From positions 1 through 64,000 of the forward strand of contig QZJZ01000096.1 of assembly GCA_003599815.1 (NCBI GenBank): a stretch of 64,000 nucleotides of DNA, read 5' to 3'. The position numbers and the translations under genes were made by a program. This stretch comes from Candidatus Auribacter fodinae. GTDB taxonomy: Bacteria > Auribacterota > Auribacteria > Auribacterales > Auribacteraceae. The notes under the pieces are model-generated. The model was not told the origin of the DNA, did not search any database, and saw only the letters and a program-made list of their open reading frames with translations. Below, piece after piece: positions 1 to 10,400 of the stretch; the stretch's first letter is position 1; the number at the start of each line of letters is the position of its first letter.

Positions 1-3000
1 ATCGGTTTTCGATGTCGCGCTGACCTGCCCTTCCCAATCTCCGTCTGTGTAGAACTTCGTTACATTATTCTGCGCATCCCAGATACTCACAAGGCTGTCG
101 GCTGAGTTATACGCAAAACTTGATACCTTGCCGAACTGATCTGTCGATGTATCTATATTGCCTGATTCAGTGTTAAACGCGCGGGTCGTGAATCTACCGT
201 CTATGCCGCGAGCAGTTTCAAAACTGCGTACTACATCGCCGCTTTCCAGCTCATAGCTAAATACAGACATCAAGATGTCATTTTTAGATATATCACTGAC
301 CTGGCCTTCCCAGATACCGTCTGTGTAAAATCTCGTAATGGAATTCTGCTCATCCCAGATACTGATCAGGCGGTCTATGCTGTCATAATCGAATGATGAA
401 ACATTGTTGAAACGGTCTGTCGAGGTCGCTATGTTGCCTGTTGCAGTATTGAACGCGCGAGTTGTATATCTCCCTGTTACCCCACGGGTGGTTTCAAAAC
501 TGCGTACTACGTCACCGGACACCATCTCGTAACTGAATGCCGCTGTTAAAGTATCGGTTTTTGACGTTGCGCTGACCTGGCCTTCCCAATCTCCGTCTGT
601 GTAGAACTTCGTTACATTATTCTGCGCATCCCAGATACTCACAAGGCTGTCAGCTGAGTTATACGCGAAACTGGATACCTTGCCAAACTGATCGGTCGAT
701 GTATTTATGTTGCCTGATTCAGTGTTAAAGGCGCGGGTGGTGAACCTGCCGTCTATACCACGGGCAGTCTCAAAACTGCGGGAAACATCGCCTGAAACGA
801 GTTCATAGCTGAATACTGAGATCAATGCTCCGTTTTTCGACGTATCACTGACCTGCCCTTCCCATGTTCCATCAGTATAAAAATGAGTAATGGCATTCTG
901 TTCATCCCAGATACTGATTAAGCGGTCTATGTTGTCGTAATCGAATGATGAAACGTTGTTGAACCGATCCGTCGAGGTCGCTATATTTCCTGTATCCGTA
1001 TTAAAGGCGCGAGTAGTAAACCGTCCATCCACACCGCGAGCGGTTTCAAAACTACGGACTACGGTACCGGATTCCATCTCGTAACTGAATGCTGATGTCA
1101 AAGTATCGGTTTTTGAAGTTGCGCTGACCTGCCCTTCCCAGATACCGTCAGTATAGAACTTCGTTACATTATTCTGCGCATCCCAGATACTTATAAGCCG
1201 ATCAGATGAATCATAATCAAAACTTGAAACTTTGCCGAATTGATCAGTTGAAGTAGCTATGTTGCCGGATTCAGTATTGAAAGCACGGGTCGTGAAGCGT
1301 CCATCAATACCGCGAGCTGTCTCAAAACTGCGGGAAACATCGCCGGATTCCAATTCGTAACTATATACTGCTGTTAAAATATTGTTTTTAGATATTTCGC
1401 TGACCTGTCCTTCCCATACACCGTCAGTATAGAAATGAGTTACGCCGTTACGGCTATCCCAGATACTGGTAATTCGGTCGAACGAATCATACGCAAACGA
1501 AGAAACACTGCCGAAACGGTCTGTCGAGGTTTCAATGTTGCCTGTTTCCGTATTGAACGCACGGGTCGTGAACCGCCCGTCTATGCCGCGCTCTGTCTCA
1601 AAACTGCGAACTATATCACCGGATACCATCTCATAGCTGAACGCAGAAAGAAGGTTACCATTTTTGGATGTACCGCTGACCTGCCCTTCCCAAATACCGT
1701 CTGTGTAGAAAGATGTTACATTGTTACGGCTGTCGATAACGCTCAGCAGGCGGTCAACTGAATCATAATAATATGAAGATACTTTACCGAACCGGTCTGT
1801 TGAGGTGGCTATGTTGCCTGTATCAGTATTGAATGCGCGAGTCGTGAAGCGTCCATCGATGCCACGGGCAGTCTCGAAACTGCGAACTATATCACCGGAT
1901 ACCATCTCATAGCTGAATGCCGCCGTTAAAATATCATTTTTCGAGGATGCCATAACCTGACCATCCCACTCTCCGCCGGTATAAAATTTGGTAACCGCAT
2001 TGTTAGTATCCCACACACTGACCAACCTATCTATGGTGTCGTAATCATAGCTTGATACATTACCAAAACGGTCAGTTGAGCTGGCGATATTTTCTGTTTC
2101 AGTGTTAAATGCACGAGTCGTGAAGCGTCCAGCTACACCATACTGAGTCTCATAACTATAAAGCATTGTTTCATTTTGTATCTCATACGAGAACACAGCC
2201 ATAAGGTCAGAGTTCTTTGAGGTTTCTTTAACCTGGCTTTCCCATTCACCATCAACATAGAATTTAGTGATATTATTGTTTTTATCCCAGACACTGGTAA
2301 GGCGATCCAGCGAATCATAATCAAATGATGATACTTTGCCGTATCTGTCTGTAGAGGTAGCTACATTTCCAGTATCAGTATTAAACGCACGGGTCGTATA
2401 TCGTCCAATAATACCTTTTTCAGTTTCAAAACTACGGACAACATCACCAGAAACTAATTCATAACTAAACACGGCGGTTAAACCTGTTTCGTCAGACGTT
2501 GCGCTGACCTGACCTTCCCAGTCGCCGTCTGTGTAGAATTTGGTCACATTCTTCTTCGTATCCCATACGCTCATAAGACGATCAATTGAATCATAATCAA
2601 ATGACGATACCCGTCCTTTCACATCTGTTGAAGTGGCTATGTTGCCCGTTGCAGTGTTGAAAGCGCGGGTTGTGTATTTACCCGCTTCGCCGCGGGTAGT
2701 TTCAAAACTGCGGACTACGTCGCCGCTATCCACTTCATAACTGAACGCCGCGCTTAAATAATCGTTTTTGGATGTCTGGCTGACCTGACCTTCCCATGTT
2801 CCGTCCGTATAGAACTTCGTCACGTTATTTTGTGTATCCCATACACTGACTAGCCGATCAGCGGAATCATAATCAAATGATGTCACCCCGCCAAACCGAT
2901 CTGTTGAAGTCGCTATATTGCCGGTATCCGTGTCAAACGCTCTTGTCGTGAACCGGCCGTCTATGCCGCGTGATGTCTCAAAACTCCGGACCACATCGCC

Positions 3001-4440
3001 GTTCGTTATTTCATAACTGAATACTGCTGTTACATTATCATTTTTGGAGGTCTCGCTGACCTGCCCTTCCCAGTCGCCATCTGTGTAGAATTTGGTTACG
3101 GCGTTTCCTTCATCCCATACACTGACCAGACGGTCAATAGTGTCATAATCAAAACTGGAAACTTTGCCGAACCGATCTGTTGATGTCGCTATGTTGCCCG
3201 TCGCAGTGTTGAATGCACGGGTGGTGTACCGTCCTGCAACGCCGCGGGTGGTTTCAAAACTGCGAACAACATCGCCGCTTTCCATTTCATACGCAAATAC
3301 TGCGGTCAACTCATTAGTCTTCGACGTCTCGCTGACCTGCCCTTCCCACACGCCGTCAATGTAGAATTTCGTAACGTTGCTTTGTGAATCCCATACGCTG
3401 ATCAGAGCGGCGACAGAATCATAATCAAATGATGTAACGCCGCCGAACCGATCTGTCGAGGTGGCTATATTTCCTGTTTCGGTGTTAAACGCGCGAGTCG
3501 TAAACCGGCCGTCTATACCACGCGCAGTCTCAAAACTGCGAACGACTTCACCGCTTTCCAGTTCGTATGTATATGATGCGAGCAATCCGTCATTCTTGGA
3601 TGTCTGCCATACCTGTCCTTCGGAAGCGCCGTCAGTATAAAATTTGGTGATGCGGTTTTGCTCGTCGGCGACGCTGACCAGACGGTCAAGTGTATCATAA
3701 TAGAATGAGGTGATCGCGCCGAAACGATCGGTTGAAGTAGCTATATTGCCAGTTTCCGTGTTGAAAGCGCGGGTCGTGAACCGTCCGTCTATGCCCCGGG
3801 ATGTTTCAAAACTGCGAACCACATCACCGTCAACCAGCTCATAGCTGTAAGCCGCTGTAAGAGCGTCGTCTTTGGATGTTGTGCTGACCTGCCCTTCCCA
3901 TGCGCCGTCAATATAGAACGCCGTTACATTACTGCGGCTATCCCATACACTGACTACACGGTCAAAAGCATCATACGCGAAAGATGAAACCCTGCCGTAC
4001 TGGTTTGTACTTGTAGCGATATTTCCGGTTTCGGTGTTAAAGGCGCGAGTCGTGAACCGGCCATCAATTCCACGAGCTGTTTCAAAACTGCGTGATACCG
4101 TACCGCCAACAAGTTCATAACTGTATACCGCTGTGAGTGCATCATTTCTTGATGTTTGGCTGACCTGCCCTTCCCAGACACCGCCAGTGTAGAACCGTGT
4201 CACGCTGTTCTTGCTGTCCCATACACTGACAAGGCGTTCCTGAGAATCATAATCAAACGATGAAACACTGCCGAACCGGTCGGTTGATGTCTCTACCGTG
4301 CCATTGGTTACATTAAACGCACGGGTGGTAAACCGACCGTCTATACCATACTGGGTTTCGAAACTACGCTGTATATTGCCGAGGCTGTCAAACTCGTAAC
4401 TGTAGGCAGAAATCAATCCGGCAGGCGCAGAAGTCTGGGA
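1..4440 (-). repeat. Tandem 276-bp (92-codon) in-frame repeat array, at least 16 units, continuing past the left edge
   Basis: Anchor tgacctg(c/g)ccttccca recurs at 21+276k (about 21, 297, 573, 849, 1125, 1401, ... 3885, 4161). Unit translation: WEGQVSATSxxxxLTAVFSYELVSGDVVRSFETxxGIxGRxTTRAFNTDTGNVATSTDRxGKVSSFDYDSxDRLTSVWDxxNNxTKFYxDGE. Confidence 0.93.
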
Positions 4441-7400
4441 AACTTGCCCTTTAGCTAAACCTGACGTGTAGAAATTGGTGACACGATCCCTGTCATCTAC
4501 AACACTGTTCAGAATCTGCCCATCATAATGGAAACTGGTAACCTGGCCGCTCGGGCTGGTTGATGTCTGGACGTTGCCGGAAACCTGTTCAAACCTGCGA
4601 GTCGTGAACCAGTCAGGATGCTGGCCGTTGGTCTCGAAACTGGCAAGAATGTTTCCTGTTGCGGTATCAAATTCATATGAAAACGCTGAGGTTAAACGGT
4701 CAAAGCGCGATGTCTGAGCCGCCTGCCCTTCCGCATCTCCTGCTGTATAAAATGTTGTTACTGAACCTTCAGTATCAACGATACTGGACAAGACATCTTC
4801 ATCCACATAATAAAAACTGGTAACAACACCATTTTTATCGGTTAAGGATTCAATAGTATCATTCGTTACATTAAACGCGCGGGTGGATATGGCTGAAGGG
4901 AACACGCCGTTCGTCTCATAACTTGCCTGCATTGTGCCCAGTGAATCGAATTCGTAGGTGAATGAGCTGACCAGCCCGCTGGAATCGGAACGTTCTTTAA
5001 CTTGTCCTTCTGCAGAGCCGTCAGTATAGAGGATGCTCAGATTGTTGTTAGCGTCAAGAACGCTTTCCAGCACATCCTGCACATTATAATAATAGGATGT
5101 AGCCAGCCCGTTCTTGTCTGTTGAAGTTGCGAGATTGCCATTCGCAGTATTGAACTGGCGGGTGGTTATTGCCGCCGAATAATCGGAATCGCTCTCAAAA
5201 CTTCGGAGCATGGTGCCTCTTGAATCAAACTCATAAGAGAATTGAGTCTGTAAACCATCGTTATCATGCAACTCGGAAACCTGCCCTTTCGGCTGTCCGG
5301 TAAGATAGAAATCCGTTCTGTTGCCTCTGTCATCCAGTATGCTTGAAAGAACAGTGTTGTCATAATAAAAGCTGGATACGCGCCCACGAGGTGTCGTGAT
5401 AGTATCAAGGTTGCCTACCGTGTTAAACGCTCTGGTGGTTATCGCCGCAGGGAATTGAGCGTTGGTTTCGAAAGAACGCTGTAATACGCTTGCTGTATCA
5501 AATTCATACGAAAAATACGACTGGTCTTCGCCGTTGCTGACTGTCTTTTCTGCCTGCCCCGTGCTTTCGCCGTCTGTATAATAATAGGTAACGTTATTGG
5601 AATCGTCTTCAGTACTTTCAAGGACATCATTATTAATATAGTGGAAACTTGAAACCGAACCATCGCGCGCGGTAACAGTGTTAAGGTTACCATTTGAGCT
5701 AAAAGCTCTGGTAGTTATCGCCGCCGAGAAGCCGGCCGCTGATTCGAACGAACGGCTGATATTTCCAAGCGTATCAAATTCATAAGTAAATGTGGAAACC
5801 GGCCCTGCCGCGTCGCTCAAGCTGTCTATCTGTCCAAGTGCCTGTCCGACAGTATAGAATGTGGTGACATTGCCGCGGTTGTCAGCAGTGCTTGCAAGAC
5901 GGTTGGCATTGTCATAATTATAGCTCAGCACACGCCCGCTATGATCGGACAACGCAACTAATGAACCGGTATTAACATTAAATTCACGTTCCAGACGGTA
6001 TCCAGGGAATAAACCGTCTGTAGGCCCGTCAAGTTCCACAGACTTCCGCATACTGCCGAACGAATCAAACTCATAGGTAAACGAACGGACAACTGCGCCG
6101 TCGTTATCCTGTATTTCCGTCACGCGCCCTTCTTCGAGCCCGGATGTATAATAGAGAGTGTACCGTTTTGGCGAAGATAAATTGTCTTTCAGGTACAGCT
6201 CAGTTTTATCAAGTTTTTCAGCCTGATTGTATAAATAATCAGTCACATTACCATTCTGATCAGTTACAGAACTCAACGCGTTATTAAGAACATTGAACGC
6301 ACGGGTCGTTACGGATGCCGGAAAATCCGCGTTGGTTTCAAATGACCGAACTATATTGCCAAGCGAATCAAGTTCGTAGCTATAGGCAAACTCAATACCG
6401 TTCTGATTAATAGAAGTAACACGCCCTTCACCGTCATACGAGCGAACAGTAAGCGCATCAGGAAAATCAGGCATGGTTTCCTGAATACTGGATAAGCGGC
6501 CTTCGTCATCCAGCACATTAGCATAATTTGTAACAAAGCCGTTTCTCGCGGTTGATGATACTACCTGTCCTTCAGTGTTATATTCACGTTCAACTGTTCC
6601 TGAGTATTTAGACGATGTTTCGCGAATAACTGAATTGTTGCCGATAGCATCTTTTTCATATTCGAAAGACGTAATAACGCCATCTTCATCAATATAGCTG
6701 ATAAGATCATTCTCTTTGTTAAATGTTCGTTCGGATTTCAGTTGGCGCGCAACGTTGTTCTCAAAAATCCGATAAATTGAGAACTGCATCATAGAGGTAA
6801 ACGGGAGATTCTCGCCGCTCTGCGACGGATGGGTTATCTGGCGGGTACGGTGTTCATCAGCATAATCAGGGTTATTATATTCGGTAATGGAATCAATAAC
6901 CGAATATGTGCCGCCTGCCTGATAGTTGCCGAGATTGTTCACTGTTCTGTAGGAATACTGCAGCCAGCGTTCTGCTGTGCCGCTTGCGTTATACACTGCT
7001 ACCCGGTATACCTGACCGCTTGCGTTAAACTCTACGGTGCGAACAAGATCGCCTGAAGCGGACTGATGCCGCACTTCCGCAGATTGAATAACGTCACCGG
7101 AGTAGACGATGTTCGTTACATAATCGTCACCTGATTCTATAGCGGTAATATGGCCGTTTGAAGTGTTGTATGTAATTGTTCTTTTCAACGCGCCGGCTGT
7201 ACCTGAACGCTGTAAATCATAGACTCTGGCATGTTCAAGCTGATTACTGCCGTTATAAGTATACGCCCATATTTCACCATTGATATAATCAATCGCGCTC
7301 ATAGGTTTCGCCGTGGTCGTATCCGCATACTGTACGACACGAATAAGACGGTTACCTTTTTCCCCTGAGTCAGTCAGGTTATAAATATAATTGGTCAGGA

Positions 7401-10400
7401 TTCCGTTATCGATTACGGCTTCAACATAACCATATGTTTCGTTTTCAAAGTTGAATTGAGGAACTGTGTTAAAAAAATCAGACTCATTATATGGGTGTGA
7501 CTGGACTGTACCGGTAATATTTTCGTAAATATCTTTTGCGTAGGAATAATGTGTGACCTGATTATTAAAATCATAAATCGCGGTGACATCACCTTTACTA
7601 TTATACTTACGGGTTGTCGTCCGTACATATGTTGCCCCCAGTTCAATCTGAATCTGAGCGCGTAATTCACCGAACGGGTCGATTTCATACTGATACTCAA
7701 CATACTTGCGTTCAACTCCGCCGGATCCCAGCGTCCGTTCCGAGATTACTCTCCCATCGTTATCAAACTCGCGAACAATCTGCAAATCAGTGTATCGCGG
7801 GTCAGTCTCAACTGAACCGGTATTCATACCCTGTTCATTGTAAGCTAAGGTATATTCCTTGATATAGCCGTTTTTATCGGTTATGGAAATTAAATTATCC
7901 TCAACATCAAACTGGCGGGTAGTTATCCCAAGATTCTGTCCGTTAAACGAAAAACGTGTTTCATAGCTATTAACTCTGTTGCCGAACCCGTCATAGTCAT
8001 AGGTAAATGTTGATACGTTCCCGTTGCGGTCGGTCAAACTGATGATATCACTATTATCATCATATTCACGGGTGATTTTTCCGGCAATAACACCACCAGA
8101 TTCATATTTGCCTGTCTCTTCAGTTATTGAGCCGATATACGTAAATTCAGTTATGCTGTCTCCTTGTTTTTGCCAGATCGTACGGTAGCTCTCATCATAA
8201 GCGCGAATCAGTTCAAATCCGGGTGTATCAGGATGCGTTTCAGTCGAAATCGGCTTGCTGTTGCCGTTAATGTCCATGTTTCCGTAAGTAAAATTGCGTA
8301 TCTGTCCATTTTGATTGATCTGAGAGAGCAAACCGCGGGCAACCATCTGGTCGTCTGTGAGTGAAGCATCAAATGTAAGGGAAGGAGTTTGGAGAGTACG
8401 CTTGATAGACAGTGCGCCAAAAACGAAATCGACTGAGGTGTTCGTTCCGGCAAGGTTGCTTCTGGTCTCAATGTAATACGCGATTTCCCAATCTTTATAA
8501 TCCAGCACATGACGAGTCGGGCTGGAAATAACCGTAGTATCAATCTGCCCGTCATTGTCACGGTCTTCGGTTATATCCGCCGTAAGAAAGGCATCACCAT
8601 TGAGGTCTTCATTAACATGGTTATCAAGCAATCCGTTGCCATTAATATCTTCACCTGCATCAAGCAAGCTGTTGCCGTTTGTATCCTCGTCCCAGTCGAT
8701 ATCAAGCTGACTATTTCCATTAAGGTCTTCAGTATATGTAGGATCCAGAGACCCGTTGCCGTTAAGGTCTTCAGTGTATCCAAGCGCATAATAGGTAAAC
8801 ATACGTATATTACCGTTCCGGTCAGTAATTGACGTAATCAGGTTTTTCTGGAAATCATAAATTGTTATTTTGTTAGCGTCAGGATATTCAGGGTCATACT
8901 CGACTTCAGTTTTCGTTCTGACTAAATCAACATTGCTGACATCAGGTTCATAGCTATAGGTTAATGTTTTGCCTGTATCAAGATAGGTAATCTTGTGTTC
9001 CAGCCCGTTAGTGAGGTATTCCGTCAATATCCCGCCTGCCTGAACTGACAGCAGGTTGTTGTCTTCGTCATATGTCTGAACAATGCCGTTTGTATCAATT
9101 ATGCGGCGTTTCAAAGAGCCGTCATTATACCATTCATACTTGTAACTGGTAACCGCAACATTGTTGCCTGTATAATCTATGCTCTGGATAATATTACCTT
9201 CATCATCCTGACGAAGGACTTCATTCCCATAATAATAAGTGCTAAGCGGAACTTGCGCAGCTTTTGTATATCCTATTGTTACAGGTTCAGAACCGAGCAT
9301 GGCAATGGTAATAAGCCCTGAATTGGCAACAGCTATGGTCAGTCCGCCATCAATGGATGAACTCAATCCGTAGTCTGCTCCTCCCATAATATTACCAAAA
9401 CCGGAAAGCCATAGCGATGAACCCAGAGATACAAAAGAATTCCCCACTTTAAGTGAACCATCTGCCTGAATCTCAAGAGTAACCGTACTTCCATTGAGAT
9501 TCAAAGAATAAGCCCCATTCTCATATTTGACCGCTACATTGTCCTGCATAAGGTGATGGATTTTCTGATATATGGTAGATCCATTCTGAGAAACCTCATC
9601 AACCATAATGACCGCTTTGGTATTTGCAATAACAAACGGCGATGTTCCATCAAGCTGAGCCTTAAGCTGTCCGTGAATATCAAAAATAAAGGTTACAGTC
9701 TCGCCTGAAATCAGTTCAAGATCATAGGATGTTTCGGTTTCATTAGCAGGTACACTGATCACATGTCCGTCCACGCTAACCTGTCCAGGATCAACAATTG
9801 CGACAGTAACGTTTTCATCGCCAACAACCAGCTTGAAAGTTCCCCCGTCATCAATCATTTCTACAGAAGCGTTACGGTTTTCCAAGCGGGAAACAACCAC
9901 TGTACCCTGCTGATTAGTTTCGTAGTCATACCACCATACTGTACCATCTGGCAATTCCTTACGTGAAATGAGCCCGTTCTCGTAGTAAGTGACAGTTGTG
10001 CCTTCGTCGCTGACGCTGCGAACCCATTTCAATATCCACGGATCCAAAGAACCATTACCATTAACATCCTCTGCATCAAGAGAACCATTGCCATTGAAAT
10101 CCTCGTTAAGATGTTTATCAAGGATATTATTATTATTAAGGTCTTCTGAAAGTTCCGTATCGAGCTGGCCGTTGCCGTTAAGGTCTTCTCCCACATCAAG
10201 AAAGCCATCATTATCCGCGTCTTCATTAATGAGCAGGTCAAGGGCGCCATTTCCATTAAGATCTTCGGAAAAGTCAAGATCAAGCACATTATTGCCGTTA
10301 AGATCTTCTCCCAGTACACCGTCAAAATTCTGGTCTTCGCCGGATTCAAAACGATATGTGACCCCCAGAGTAGTTTCCTCATACCATTCAATGCGTTCGC

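Noticed and set aside
1-4440. Regularly spaced repeats as a CRISPR array
   Set aside because: The period is 276 bp, similarity spans the whole unit, it is in-frame coding, and there are no unique spacers or cas genes.
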